Shown here: positions 7,837 through 17,459 of the stretch, piece by piece
How positions within the stretch are numbered: position 1 is the stretch's first letter
How the letters are laid out: each line of letters opens with the position of its first letter
Assembly (NCBI GenBank): GCA_910587455.1
Contig: CAJULK010000001.1
Location: 188,948-252,947 of the forward strand
Length of the DNA: 64,000 nt
Direction: 5' to 3'
From: an uncultured Christensenellaceae bacterium
Lineage (GTDB): Bacteria; Bacillota; Clostridia; Christensenellales; Pumilibacteraceae
The notes under the pieces: model-generated
Seen by the model: the letters and a program-made list of their open reading frames with translations, nothing else
Told to the model about the DNA's origin: nothing
Database searches by the model: none
Program-made: the position numbers and the translations under genes

Positions 7837-8550
7837 TTACATTCTCGTAATACAGCCCGGCTCGCGGCGCTGTTTCTCGAACCAAAACGTATAGTTTTCC
7901 GCTTCGGTCAAGCCGAGTTTTCTTTGCAAAGCGAGCGACGCGGCGTTATCGACGAACGAATCGCAAAACGGCGTGCGCCCGAACGTCATTACATAGCTTA
8001 CGAGAAACTTTTCGAGCGCGCTACCCACGCCGCGCCGACGGAATTTCCCGTCCACTTCCAGCAGCCCCATGCTCCCGTCGCCGTGCCGTCCGATAAAGCC
8101 GGCGAGCGCCGTTCCGACAAATGCGCCGAACACTCCTTTGTCGCGCATGAGCCGCGCTATATGTTCTACGTCGGCGTTGCCGGGATTGCGATATACTTTG
8201 TGCACGTACTCGGCAAGCGTTGGCGCAAGCCTGCGAAACGTATACGCTCCGTCGGGCACGGGCGGCATGGGATCGAGATACGCAAAACTCTTGCACGGCT
8301 TTGCGTCGAATCCGCACAGCTTCGGCGCGTCAACGGGCATGTTCATTGCGCACACCTCGCCCGCAATTTCGAACTTTTTAATATATTCGGGAAGATCGCG
8401 TCCGTTGCGGAACACGCATTTATAAAGCCCGTCCGCATACGCTACGGCAGCGTTGCCGTCCGAAACGACGAGCGCCGCGCCCTCGAACTTTACGTAATCC
8501 TCTATTATTGCGCCGTAAACGCGAAACTTTTCGTCCTTTATAAGTTCCAT
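7837..8550 (-). CDS. GNAT-family N-acetyltransferase
   Basis: 237 aa. The C-terminal half carries the acetyl-CoA-binding signature of the fold (FRRRGVGSALEKFLVSYVM, residues about 172-190), preceded by beta-strands GTALAGFIGRHGDGSMGLLEV and followed by DNAASLALQRKLGL and a terminal FWFEK. The N-terminal 90 residues form a divergent partner domain, giving the arrangement seen in FR47-like GNATs. The substrate is unknown. It is monocistronic, with an excellent promoter whose -10 box ends 6 nt before the ATG and no ribosome site, so the mRNA appears leaderless. Confidence 0.82.
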   Translation of the reverse strand: MELIKDEKFRVYGAIIEDYVKFEGAALVVSDGNAAVAYADGLYKCVFRNGRDLPEYIKKFEIAGEVCAMNMPVDAPKLCGFDAKPCKSFAYLDPMPPVPDGAYTFRRLAPTLAEYVHKVYRNPGNADVEHIARLMRDKGVFGAFVGTALAGFIGRHGDGSMGLLEVDGKFRRRGVGSALEKFLVSYVMTFGRTPFCDSFVDNAASLALQRKLGLTEAENYTFWFEKQRREPGCITRM

Positions 8551-8556
8551 GCGTTT

Positions 8557-8585
8557 ATTGTACTACGTTGCGCGCGCAAAGTCAA
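8557..8585 (-). promoter_or_regulatory. Promoter of the GNAT gene, leaderless type
   Basis: TTGACT (8580-8585), 17-nt spacer, TACAAT (8557-8562) on the minus strand, then exactly 6 nt (8551-8556) before the ATG. The predicted first transcribed base is the A of the start codon. Confidence 0.8.
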
Positions 8586-8597
8586 CGTTAACAAATA

Positions 8598-8790
8598 GGT
8601 TGAGATTCTTCACTGTACTCGCTGCGCTCGCTTGTTCGGAATGACAAGAGATATAACGGCTGCGCCGCTTCACTCGTAACATCTGTATCCTACGAAGCAA
8701 GCCACAGTCTTATTCGACAATCCTTACCCATTCTGTCCTACGAAGCAAGCCCAAAGGGCTTATTCCGAGCGTAAGCGGGCAATCTCTAAG
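8598..8790. repeat. Dispersed non-coding repeat-like region
   Basis: This part of the 306-bp gap at 8551-8856 has no gene. It contains a 14-bp word, GGTTGAGATTCTTC (8598-8611), that recurs inverted at 21323-21336, and two copies of TCCTACGAAGCAAGCC (8688-8703 and 8736-8751). Such intergenic words resemble miniature repeats scattered through a genome. Confidence 0.45.
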
Positions 8791-8811
8791 TGACGATGTT
8801 CACACACAATG

Positions 8812-8840
8812 AAAAACGCCGCTTTTCAAACGGCGTTTTT
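8812..8840. terminator. Bidirectional Rho-independent terminator
   Basis: AAAAACGCCG and CGGCGTTTTT form a perfect 10-bp stem with a 9-nt loop and an A/T-run on each side. It lies 17 nt past the stop of the membrane protein gene at 8857. Confidence 0.85.
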
Positions 8841-8856
8841 ACGATATGACCGGTGA

Positions 8857-10056
8857 TTATTTTTTGCTCGCCGCCATTGCTTTGAGAAGTTTGCTCAATG
8901 CTTCGTTGAGCTTGCGCTGCTGCTCTGGCGTTTTGTTTTCGGGTTTGGCGCGTTCCTTTTGAAGAAGCGTCGCCACTTCGCGCATCGTTTCGCGCGGCGC
9001 GCCTTCGCGGTTGATCTTTTCTATCTGCGCTATAACGTCGTCTGCCGAACTTGGTGCGGCAGTCTGCGCCTGTTGCTGCGCGGCTTGAGCCTGTGCCTGT
9101 GCTTGAGCCTGCTGCGCGGCTTTCTGCTGCATTGCGGCTTGCTGCGCTTTCGCTTGAGCGAGCGCTTCTTCACGCGCACGGCGACGAAGTTCCTCCTCGC
9201 TTTCCTGCGGTTCGGCGGCGATAACGGGCTCTGCGGCGATCGGCTCGGGTTCGACGTATTGCGCCTGCGGCTCCGAATACATCGGCGTCTCCGCATATAC
9301 GGGCGTAGGGTCTTCGGCTTGCGCGTATTGCGGTTCGGCATTTACGAACTGCGACTGTTCGGACGCCCGATCTGCGCCGCCTGCAACGGTCTGCGCCGCA
9401 GCGCCGTTCATGGACGCGGCGGAAACGGGCGCGTCGCCGTCGAGCGCGCGCGAGAACTTGGCATAAGTTTTGAGCGCGACGCTCTTTACGCCGCAACCGA
9501 CTACGGCGCCTATAAACGTGAATATACCGCCTGCGATAAGCACGGTGAGCGCGACGAGCGCAGGCGCGGAATATACGGCGGGCACGACCGCGGCGGGCGG
9601 AGTCTCGCCGTCGCCTTCGACTGCTTCCGCAAGACCGGCAACGCCGCTTAAGCTCGCATAATCCATAGCGTAACAGACGAAAAATCCTATCGCGGCGCAC
9701 AGCACCGTTGCGACAAGCGTCACGAGCCAAATCTTGGAAGCGAGCGAACGCGCGTAAGGCACGGTGACGCAATCGTTTTCGGTGACGAGATCGGACGGTT
9801 TTACGCCCGAAACCCGCGCGCGGCGGTATTGATTTTTGACCGACACGGGCATCTTTTTCATTGACGCGACTGCGGTGCTCGGATTTTTAACGACCGCGTT
9901 CATCAATTTTTTGATCTTGACAAAGTCGCCGCCGGCAAACCCTGCGATCACGCTCACGAAAAATGCAAGCGCGACTACGCCGAGCAGAATATACAGCCAA
10001 TACTCGGGAGTAAGCCCCATCGTATCGACGAAAAACTTATTGAGTTTTTCCAGCAT
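8857..10056 (-). CDS. Unrecognised membrane protein with Ala/Gln-rich coiled-coil tail
   Basis: 399 aa, function not recognised. A hydrophobic helix at about residues 18-43 is followed by a basic cytoplasmic-looking segment (KIKKLMNAVVKNPSTAV...) and two more helices at about 110-132 and 158-190. From about 200 the protein is low complexity: first Tyr/Glu/Pro-rich repeats (PQYAQAEDPTPVYAETPMY), then an Arg/Glu/Ala/Gln coiled coil (about 285-330) and a basic C-terminal helix. A clear AAGGAG site precedes the ATG and a strong terminator follows, so it stands alone. A scaffold-like role at the membrane is conceivable but not shown. Confidence 0.75.
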   Translation of the reverse strand: MLEKLNKFFVDTMGLTPEYWLYILLGVVALAFFVSVIAGFAGGDFVKIKKLMNAVVKNPSTAVASMKKMPVSVKNQYRRARVSGVKPSDLVTENDCVTVPYARSLASKIWLVTLVATVLCAAIGFFVCYAMDYASLSGVAGLAEAVEGDGETPPAAVVPAVYSAPALVALTVLIAGGIFTFIGAVVGCGVKSVALKTYAKFSRALDGDAPVSAASMNGAAAQTVAGGADRASEQSQFVNAEPQYAQAEDPTPVYAETPMYSEPQAQYVEPEPIAAEPVIAAEPQESEEELRRRAREEALAQAKAQQAAMQQKAAQQAQAQAQAQAAQQQAQTAAPSSADDVIAQIEKINREGAPRETMREVATLLQKERAKPENKTPEQQRKLNEALSKLLKAMAASKK

Positions 10057-10179
10057 TGTTTTCTCCTTTTATGTTACGGATAGGATCGTATATATAATAT
10101 TGATATATTATACCATACGCTTTGATAAAAATCTATGCTTTTTGCATAAATTTTCGGCAAATTTAATAATTGCGGCGGC

Positions 10180-10221
10180 AAAAAAGCGGCGCACACTCGG
10201 TATTTTGTCTTATTTTCGCCG
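10180..10221 (-). terminator. Possible terminator after addA
   Basis: On the minus strand TCGGCG (10216-10221) can pair with CGCCGC (10186-10190 region) before a run of six T. The loop is long, so this is only a candidate. Confidence 0.35.
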
Positions 10222-10242
10222 ATTTTACACCGCGGCGCGCGA

Positions 10243-13200
10243 TCAAACGAATTCAACCGTATCGCCCGTGACGAACGAATACAGCATAGCGCGTTTTACT
10301 TTGTACGGCGTACAGCGCTCTACGGCGGCTTTATACAGCCTGAGCTGCGTTCTGTATGCTTCGCAATCGAGCTTGTCGGGCGCGGTCGTTTTGTAATCGA
10401 CTATAACCGCTTCGCCTTTGGCATCGACAGCCAAAAGATCGATTACGCCCTGTACGAGCACGCTGTCGCCGTCCGCGCCGCCGCCGAACACTTCGCGCGT
10501 CGGCATGTCCGCTATAAAGTACCGTTCCTTTGCCACAAACTCACAGCCCGCTACGATTTTTTTCATAGCCGCGGCCGCCGTTAAAATTTGCTTCTCGTCG
10601 ACGAGTTCGAAGTTTTCGCACCGCGCGCGAACGTATTCGATATCGGGCGCGTCGAAGTCTATAAGCTCCATGGCGCGGTGGTATGCCGTGCCGCGGCTTC
10701 TCGGGTCTGCGGCGGAATTTCTCTTTCCGCCCGCAGTCTTTCGCGGCAACGTTTCGTCGTCGGTAAGAACTACCGTGTTTTCTTCCCCGCCGTCCGCGTC
10801 GTATTCGGATATCGCGGTGACGCTCGTCTTGATGGGCAAAGCCGCCGAAGCGTACTCGGCGCCGAGCCGCGCCTTGACTGCCGCCGTTACCGCCGCGGTA
10901 TTCGGCAAAGCGTAAACGGCGGGCGCGGCCTCATCGCGGTCGGCGATGCGTGCGGGTCGGGGCATGACGTTCTTCATAAAATCGAGCTCGCACATCGCGC
11001 GCGTCGGTTCCGTGCCGGCTGCCGACTTTCCGCATACTATGAGCTTGCGCCGCGCGCGCGTCAGCGCTACGTAAAAAAGCCTCAGTTCTTCCTGACGCAG
11101 TTTGTCCGGACCCGCGGCGTTCTCGACGAGCCACGGAACGCTTTTCAAAAGAGTGCGAGTGCTCCTGTCGGGGATCTTGACCGCGACGCCGCCGTCGGTC
11201 ACCATGACGCGCGAATAGTTGTCCGCCATGTTGAATCTGTGCGCGCAATCGGCTACGATGACGAAATCGTATTCGAGCCCTTTGGACGAATGTATGGTAG
11301 TTACGGTGACGGAATCGGCGCCGGCGCCCGCGTCGAGCTTGAAGTCCGAACCGTCCGTGTACGCCAAAAACGTGTGGAGATCGCACTTGCGTCCCGCGGC
11401 ATAATCTATAAGCGCCTGCACCGCGCCAGCCGACCCGCCCGATTCGTACACCGTTCGGAAATAATCGGTATTTGCCGTTACGTGTCCTATGGCGTCGGCG
11501 GCGTCGTGGCACTTGGCAAACCTCGAAAAATCTTCTCGAAGCTCGAAAAACGCGTCGAGCTTTGTTCTGAGCGCGCCGTCGTACGCTTCGACTTTTTGCC
11601 AAAACGCATAGCTTCGTTTAGCACCGTAACGTTCGGGCATTATATGTTTTTCTTTTGCGCGCTTCTCGCCTTCCTCGGCTATTCGGTAAAGTTCGGCGTC
11701 GGTAAATCCGCCCATGCCGTGCCTAAGCGCAGTATACAGCGAAACGTCGTCGTAGCGGTTGTCTATGCACCGCAGTATCGCGAGCAGCGTCACCGCCTCG
11801 GGATATTCGCTGACGGGCGAACTTTTTCCGAAATTGTATTTAATGCCGCTGTTTTCGAACGCGCGTGCGAGGCTCGCGCAAAACTTGCCGCCGAGCGTGC
11901 GTACGAGCACAGCTACTCCGCCCAAAGTGTTTCCGTCCTCTTTGACGTAGTCGGTCACTGCGTTTACTATAAACTCCGCTTCGGGATCGGATACGTCCTC
12001 GTCCGCCGCACGCACCACAGAGTACACTTCCGATCGGTCGGGCGAAAAGCCGTCGGTATCGCGATCGTCGGTTTCCGTTCCCGCCGTAAAATATTCGGCG
12101 CTGCCCGCCGCAATATCCGTATTGCCGCAAACAAGCGGCTCGTTGACGTATTCGGCGCCGCCGAACTCCGCCGTCATGACGCCGTCGAACACCTTGTTTA
12201 CAAAATCCACGACCGCGCGCGACGAACGGTAATTGTCGTTGAGCGGAATGTGCGTGTAGTTTGTGCGGTGCGCTTTTGCGTCGGCGATCGCATCGGCGAA
12301 AAACTTGGGGCTACAACGGCGGAATCCGTATATCGACTGCTTGACGTCGCCTATAAGAAACATTTCGGCACCCAATGACTCGAACATCGCCGCTATCGAC
12401 GCCTGCAACGGATTGACGTCCTGAAACTCGTCTATAAACACATACTTGACCGTTTCCTTGATCTCCGCTCCACACTCGCGATCGGCAAGCACGCGCCGCG
12501 CACCGTGTTCGAGATCGGAATAGTCTATTCGGCAAAGCCGCTTTTTGCGTTCCGAGTACCGCTTGACCGCGTCCGCCGCGACTGCTTTGAGCGCGTTCGC
12601 ATACGGCGCGCTGTCGCGCTTTTTAGCTTGTTCCGCTTCCGCAAGCTCGACAAGGAAATCCTTTATATCCGATTTGATGTCCTTGAACCGCTCGTACGCC
12701 GCGTCACGCAGTGCGAACACTGCGCCCGTATCGCCCTTTTTGCGCCTGAGCGTAAAAGGCGTAAACTCGGAAACGCCGCCCGTCGCGACGGCGCGCGCCT
12801 CTCGGACAAGTTCCGTTATTTCCGCGATCCGAGTGTCCACCTGTCCGTCGGCATTGTATTCGGATTCGATTCTTTCAAGCTCTTTTTCGACTTTATCGAG
12901 CCGAGCGACAAGCGCCGCGCGCCTGCCGTCCGTTATTGCGTCAAGCTCTTTTATCCTGTCCGCGTCCGGTGCGGCGGCAGCGAGATATTTATCGGGCTCT
13001 GGAACGGACAGCGCAAACTCCATTATGTCGAGCACCGCTTCCGCCGCGCCCGAGTCGTCGCGCCGCGAAGAAAGCGCTTCGTAAATATCGATAAAAACGC
13101 CGTCGCCCGCCGCAACCGCCGCGTCGAGCGCAGCGCGCACCGCCGCGCGCTTCATCGCCGCAGCTTCCTCTTCTTCGACAAGCGTCGCCGCGATATCGAA

Positions 13201-13557
13201 CTCGGCGGCGTAAAAATAGTTGCGTATAAGCCGCTGACAAAAACTGTGAAGCGTGCCTATATTCGCCGTAGGCATGGCGTCCGACGCTTCCGCCGCTTTG
13301 GCGCGGACGTGCGCCGGTTCGTCCGAATTTTTCAGTTCGGTAAGTCTCTGCGCAAGCTTGGCGCGTATATCCGCCGCGGCACTGCGCGTAAACGTTACTA
13401 TGAGCATGTTTTCGAGCCGAGCGCCGCCGCCGAGCTTGCCGACTATGCGCTCTATCATGACCGCGGTCTTGCCGCTGCCCGCGCCCGCCGACACAATGAC
13501 GTTGCCGCCCGTGCGGATAGCCTTAAGCTGTCTTTCGGAAAACTTAATCTTGGGCAT
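10243..13557 (-). CDS. addA: ATP-dependent helicase/nuclease subunit A (AddA)
   Basis: 1104 aa from the chosen start. UvrD-type helicase with Walker A (SAGAGSGKT, residues about 23-31), Walker B (FIDEFQDVN), NDNYRSSRAVVDFVN, HSSKGLEYDFVIV and LTRARRKL, then a RecB-type nuclease domain near the C-terminus (GVIDLLAVD...VIVDYKT). With AddB it processes double-strand ends for RecA. The frame is open 28 codons further upstream, but the ATG at 13555-13557 has GGAGG 8 nt before it, and its product begins MPKIKFSERQLKAI like other AddA proteins. It overlaps the end of addB by 14 bp, so translation is probably coupled. Confidence 0.93.
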   Translation of the reverse strand: MPKIKFSERQLKAIRTGGNVIVSAGAGSGKTAVMIERIVGKLGGGARLENMLIVTFTRSAAADIRAKLAQRLTELKNSDEPAHVRAKAAEASDAMPTANIGTLHSFCQRLIRNYFYAAEFDIAATLVEEEEAAAMKRAAVRAALDAAVAAGDGVFIDIYEALSSRRDDSGAAEAVLDIMEFALSVPEPDKYLAAAAPDADRIKELDAITDGRRAALVARLDKVEKELERIESEYNADGQVDTRIAEITELVREARAVATGGVSEFTPFTLRRKKGDTGAVFALRDAAYERFKDIKSDIKDFLVELAEAEQAKKRDSAPYANALKAVAADAVKRYSERKKRLCRIDYSDLEHGARRVLADRECGAEIKETVKYVFIDEFQDVNPLQASIAAMFESLGAEMFLIGDVKQSIYGFRRCSPKFFADAIADAKAHRTNYTHIPLNDNYRSSRAVVDFVNKVFDGVMTAEFGGAEYVNEPLVCGNTDIAAGSAEYFTAGTETDDRDTDGFSPDRSEVYSVVRAADEDVSDPEAEFIVNAVTDYVKEDGNTLGGVAVLVRTLGGKFCASLARAFENSGIKYNFGKSSPVSEYPEAVTLLAILRCIDNRYDDVSLYTALRHGMGGFTDAELYRIAEEGEKRAKEKHIMPERYGAKRSYAFWQKVEAYDGALRTKLDAFFELREDFSRFAKCHDAADAIGHVTANTDYFRTVYESGGSAGAVQALIDYAAGRKCDLHTFLAYTDGSDFKLDAGAGADSVTVTTIHSSKGLEYDFVIVADCAHRFNMADNYSRVMVTDGGVAVKIPDRSTRTLLKSVPWLVENAAGPDKLRQEELRLFYVALTRARRKLIVCGKSAAGTEPTRAMCELDFMKNVMPRPARIADRDEAAPAVYALPNTAAVTAAVKARLGAEYASAALPIKTSVTAISEYDADGGEENTVVLTDDETLPRKTAGGKRNSAADPRSRGTAYHRAMELIDFDAPDIEYVRARCENFELVDEKQILTAAAAMKKIVAGCEFVAKERYFIADMPTREVFGGGADGDSVLVQGVIDLLAVDAKGEAVIVDYKTTAPDKLDCEAYRTQLRLYKAAVERCTPYKVKRAMLYSFVTGDTVEFV

Positions 13558-16327
13558 AACTTCCGCCTCCCGAAAGATCTTCGTCCGACACATCCACGCT
13601 GCGTACCCGCTTTTCCGAACCGCACACCGCGCCGAATGCACAGCGCTCGCACGCGCCTAGACAGGGCGCGCGGTCTATATATCCGCCTGCGATCTCGTCC
13701 GCCGCGGCGCCCGCCGTCCTTACGCACGTATCGTTAAGCGCGCGGAACTCGTCGCTTTCCACAAGATTTTTGCCAGGGCGCGAAAACCCCTCCGGCGTGC
13801 CGTCCTTACCTATCTTCAGTTTTGCCGCGACAACGTCCGACGCAAGCCCTTCCGCGAGCTTGGCGTCGTATTCCGCAGCATACGATATATTCTTGACCAT
13901 ACAGCCCGACATGCGTCCGTCGCCGTCGTCGTACTGTCTTTTAAGCGGCACGTAAAATATGCCCGTGACCGTTTTGTCCGTGCCGAGCGCCGCCGCGTAC
14001 AGCGGGAGCTGCATGTCCACGCCGCAAAGACAAAGTTTGCGGTCGAACTTTTTATTGCCAGTTTTGTAGTCGATCACGCGCACTCTGTCGCCCGTGCCGT
14101 CTATGCGGTCTATAACGCCCGTAAACTGCGCGCCGACCTTGCCGAGCTTCAGTCCGCCGCTGCCGCCGAACGCATACTCGGTCGCTATCGGCTTATAGCT
14201 TCCGCTCTCTATTATCGTCTTGTTCGCTTGGGCATACCGCACCGCGTCCGACACGATCCTTTCGCGCTCGACTGCCGAAAGCTCGTAAACAAAGCCGTCG
14301 AGTATGCCGTCGATGATTTTGCCCACCGTTTCGCGCGAACAGTCGCTTGCGCCGCGTTCTACGAATATCTTCATAAACTCGTGAAGCACGGTTCCGAAAT
14401 CGGGCGCCGACAGCTCGCCGCGCCTGCGCTCTTTCAATCCCACGCCGTTCGCCAAAAACCGCTTGTACGGGCAGTAGAACCAATTTGTCAGCTCGCTCAC
14501 CGACAGTCGGTCGCACGGCACCGCGCCTATCGAACGTTCGAACGGCTTGCGCCCGTCGGGATAGCCGCCCGCAGCCTCGAGCACCGCGTCCGCATACTTC
14601 GTCAAGCGCCGCGCCGCAAGCTCGCGCGCGGCTGTAGCCGTTTGAGCAAACATAACTATGCGCGACACGTCGTCCGTTTGCGCGAGCACCGCGCACTCCT
14701 CGTCGTACGCAAGCTCGTCCGCCGTATCGGGCACGTCGAAATTTTGCAAGAATGTCGCGCGCTTGCCGCCGTTAGCCGTATAATACGCGCAAAATATCTC
14801 GTCGGCATTGTTCATGACCGCAAACAGTTCTTCGCGGTCGCGGCGGTTCTTTTCGCGCGCTGTCGGCTCGATCACGCTCCCCATGCGCTCGAGCTCGAAG
14901 TCCGAAAGCAAACCCGTTTCGGCTGTCGGCGGCGGCATGACGCCCTCGTCGAAGTCGGTCACGTACAAATTTTTACAGCGCGTGAGCCGAAGCGCCGAAG
15001 CGTCGGTCAGCATTACGCAGTCCGTTCTTCGCGGAAGCGATTTTACGTCCACCGACCGCGCCGCGGCAAAAAAAGCCGAAGCGTCGGTGTCGAGATCGCC
15101 GCTGCCGTAGCTGTCGAGCAGCGCCGCCGTAGCGCGCAGCGGCGTTATCATGTCCGTTCCGCCGGGATACAGCTCGCGCTGTATGTCCTCGAACGCGGCA
15201 AAATCGACAAGCGCCGCGCACGCTTCGCCGAAGCCGCCGCGGAACGCGCCGACAAGCTCGACCGCTCTGTCGTATGCGCGCCGCGCCGAAAAATCGTCTA
15301 TTTCCATGCCGTCGAGCACGCCGTACTTTTTGCCGTGCTCGGCGATATATTTTTGCAGCCGTTCCGCGTCCTTTGCGGCGCAGCCCGAAAACGGGTTCTT
15401 GCAAAGCGATACGAGCGCTTCCGCCTCGCCCGAAGTTTTGAGTTTGTACACGTCGGATACGGCGCATAACGGCGCGGTTTCGGCAAGCGGCGTGACTTCG
15501 TCGGTATAGCACGGTATCCCGTACTCGTCGAATATGCGCAGCGCCGCGCGCGTGTCCGCGCAGACAACGTAAGCGTCGCCGAACCGTCCGCCCTTGTATA
15601 CGCGGTCGAGAATACGCATCGCGACAGCCTTGTACTGCGTGACAGCGTCCGGCGCGCGGTATACGATCGGGCGCTTTTCGCTTTTTTCGCAACGGCGCTC
15701 CACGTCGAACGTTCGGAACGACCGCGCGTATTTTGCAAGCGCCGAAAATACTCGGACATTGAGCTTGGTCGCGTCTTTATATCCCACCGCATAAAAATGC
15801 GTGTTCCGTATAAACTCGCTTTCGGACGCGGCTTCGATAAGAGCGAACAGCTTGTCGGGCGCGTCGAGACAGTCCGCTTTAAGCCTGTCGTATTCGGATT
15901 TTATGAGCGCAATATCATTAAGTTTCGCCGCCGTCGCGCCGCTCGCTTCTATCTGCGTTATATCAACGTCGGACGCGGCAGTCTGCAAGATCGCGGCGTA
16001 CGCTTCGCGCGCGAAATCGCCGTATTTCGCCGCGCGCCTGTAGTATTTAAGCTTGTCCGCAACCGCCGCGACTGCACGCGCCGCAAGCATGACGCTTCCC
16101 TCGCGCGGAAGCGTTTTTACTCCGCCGAGCACGCGCCTGCACAGCCGCGACAGCGTGAGCACTTCGCAGTCGAGCGCGCCGCCGCCCTTAAACAGCGCCG
16201 TTTCCACGCGCAGCGTGTAGCGGTCGGGCGTGAGCACGACGTGATACTCGTCGGGCGAAAACCGCCTTGCGCCGAGCTTTCGCCAGAGCGCGTCCAATGC
16301 GGCGGGATAGCTTTCGTACAGTTCCAT
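13544..16327 (-). CDS. addB: ATP-dependent nuclease subunit B (AddB) without a recognisable P-loop
   Basis: 927 aa. The C-terminal nuclease domain has RVIDYKTG and the iron-sulphur cysteines: one in NWFYCPYKRFL and three in CLGACERCAFGAVC. The N-terminal part resembles AddB after the P-loop (VVLTPDRYTLRVETAL..EVLTLSRLCRRV), but the usual N-terminal GxxGSGK(S/T) is absent, so AddB probably binds no ATP there. I choose the ATG at 16325-16327, not the one 6 nt upstream: a TATAAT ends exactly 6 nt before it, as at other leaderless genes here. Confidence 0.88.
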   Translation of the reverse strand: MELYESYPAALDALWRKLGARRFSPDEYHVVLTPDRYTLRVETALFKGGGALDCEVLTLSRLCRRVLGGVKTLPREGSVMLAARAVAAVADKLKYYRRAAKYGDFAREAYAAILQTAASDVDITQIEASGATAAKLNDIALIKSEYDRLKADCLDAPDKLFALIEAASESEFIRNTHFYAVGYKDATKLNVRVFSALAKYARSFRTFDVERRCEKSEKRPIVYRAPDAVTQYKAVAMRILDRVYKGGRFGDAYVVCADTRAALRIFDEYGIPCYTDEVTPLAETAPLCAVSDVYKLKTSGEAEALVSLCKNPFSGCAAKDAERLQKYIAEHGKKYGVLDGMEIDDFSARRAYDRAVELVGAFRGGFGEACAALVDFAAFEDIQRELYPGGTDMITPLRATAALLDSYGSGDLDTDASAFFAAARSVDVKSLPRRTDCVMLTDASALRLTRCKNLYVTDFDEGVMPPPTAETGLLSDFELERMGSVIEPTAREKNRRDREELFAVMNNADEIFCAYYTANGGKRATFLQNFDVPDTADELAYDEECAVLAQTDDVSRIVMFAQTATAARELAARRLTKYADAVLEAAGGYPDGRKPFERSIGAVPCDRLSVSELTNWFYCPYKRFLANGVGLKERRRGELSAPDFGTVLHEFMKIFVERGASDCSRETVGKIIDGILDGFVYELSAVERERIVSDAVRYAQANKTIIESGSYKPIATEYAFGGSGGLKLGKVGAQFTGVIDRIDGTGDRVRVIDYKTGNKKFDRKLCLCGVDMQLPLYAAALGTDKTVTGIFYVPLKRQYDDGDGRMSGCMVKNISYAAEYDAKLAEGLASDVVAAKLKIGKDGTPEGFSRPGKNLVESDEFRALNDTCVRTAGAAADEIAGGYIDRAPCLGACERCAFGAVCGSEKRVRSVDVSDEDLSGGGSYAQD

Positions 16328-16333
16328 GACCAT

Positions 16334-16362
16334 ATTATATAACGCGCGCCGTCAAAAAGCAA
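16334..16362 (-). promoter_or_regulatory. Promoter of addBA, leaderless type
   Basis: Perfect TATAAT (16334-16339) on the minus strand, a weak TTGCTT (16357-16362) at 17 nt, and a TTGACG at a too-short 10 nt. The -10 box ends 6 nt before the ATG at 16325-16327. It is divergent from the promoter at 16423. Confidence 0.6.
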
Positions 16363-16422
16363 GGCTTGATCCCCAAATTCCGCACACGTTTGCCAGAGCG
16401 CGCGAAAGACGGGGAAAATCTG

Positions 16423-16451
16423 TTGCAAAATGCTCCGCGGTATGGTAAAAT
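16423..16451 (+). promoter_or_regulatory. Promoter of the lipoprotein/ATP-grasp pair, leaderless type
   Basis: TTGCAA (16423-16428), 17-nt spacer, TAAAAT (16446-16451), then exactly 6 nt to the ATG at 16458. No ribosome site is present. Confidence 0.65.
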
Positions 16452-16457
16452 ACGCAT

Positions 16458-17459
16458 ATGAATAAATCGCTTTTAAGTAAGTTTGCCGCAATAGCCGCGG
16501 CCGGCGCAACGCTCACGCTGTGCGCGTGTTCGGGCGCGACGCCCATGTCGGAATTCAAACGCCCGCTTCCGTGGCAGGGCAATGTTATAACGGGCACGGG
16601 CGACGACGCTTCCGAAACGCCTGCCGTAGGCGGTTACGAACAGCTCGGCTACACAGTCGCAATATACGACATGACGGGCGACAAGCACGAAATTGCCAAA
16701 GGCGAAATGACTTGCACGACAGATACTCCGTCGAGCGGCAATACCGCGTCATACGCCATGAATTTTACCGTAACTTACGCGGACGACGAAAAGGCGGGCG
16801 CCGACCGCGGACTTACGGACACGATAAACAGCAGTCTTACGTTCGATATACGCACGCTCCACACCATGCAAATGAAGAAAGAAGCGAAGTTTGCCGAACG
16901 CAAAGATAAAACCGATATGTCGTACGTGCTCGACGCCGACTACTTCGGCAAAAAACAAGCGACGGCGACGATACCGGCGCTCGGCGCAACAGATAAAAAA
17001 ATGTCCGTTCCCGGCAACACGTTCGACAACGAAATGATGCTGCATTTTGCGCGCGCAACGTCAATAGGCAAAAATACTTCGACTCGGTTCGAAATGACCA
17101 ACATATTCGATTCGTACGCCGGCGGCACTGCGGCAACATATACCATGGTCGCTACGGGCGCCGAAAATTCCGAGACGCTGCACCTCGGCGATTGGGTCAA
17201 GGACTTCGGCGTCGAAAAGAAAGAATCGGATGACGGCAAAGTCACATACCCCGTTATCTGCTACAACGTGCAGATCGGCATAGACGCGGACAGACACGGT
17301 CCCGCGTATTATGTTTCGTATACCGAAAAGCCGTTCGTATCGGGCAATCTGTCGCACGCAAAGATTCCCGTTAAGATCACGTACAGCCAATATATCGGCA
17401 CGACAATGTACCGCATGCACGAATACACGCTCAATTCGGTAAGTTTCGTAAGACAGTGA
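16458..17459 (+). CDS. Lipoprotein of unknown function
   Basis: 333 aa. Signal peptide with lipobox ending at Cys25 region (LTLCACSG). The mature part has a mostly beta character (TYTMVATGAENSETLHLGDWV, YNVQIGIDADRHGPAYYVSYTEKP) and ends in a strand-rich region (MHEYTLNSVSFVRQ); I do not recognise a family. It is the first gene of a two-gene unit: its TGA overlaps the GTG start of the ATP-grasp gene, so the two are co-translated and may work together. It shares the leaderless promoter layout with several other single-copy genes here. Confidence 0.72.
   Translation: MNKSLLSKFAAIAAAGATLTLCACSGATPMSEFKRPLPWQGNVITGTGDDASETPAVGGYEQLGYTVAIYDMTGDKHEIAKGEMTCTTDTPSSGNTASYAMNFTVTYADDEKAGADRGLTDTINSSLTFDIRTLHTMQMKKEAKFAERKDKTDMSYVLDADYFGKKQATATIPALGATDKKMSVPGNTFDNEMMLHFARATSIGKNTSTRFEMTNIFDSYAGGTAATYTMVATGAENSETLHLGDWVKDFGVEKKESDDGKVTYPVICYNVQIGIDADRHGPAYYVSYTEKPFVSGNLSHAKIPVKITYSQYIGTTMYRMHEYTLNSVSFVRQ

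Noticed and set aside
8581..8595. GTCAACGTTAAC near the GNAT promoter as a further LacI operator
   Set aside because: It overlaps the -35 box but is an imperfect palindrome, and an acetyltransferase has no evident link to the sugar regulon; chance is likely.
10588..12378. Long open frame on the plus strand (596 codons) opposite addA
   Set aside because: It is the antisense shadow of addA in GC-rich DNA: no family motif, unusual Arg/Val-rich composition, no ribosome site or promoter. The other long antisense frames over addB, the LRR genes and the GH32 genes were rejected for the same reason.
13558..13641. Upstream extension of addA by 28 codons
   Set aside because: The extra residues overlap the addB coding end, look unlike any AddA, and the internal ATG at 13557 has a perfect GGAGG site.
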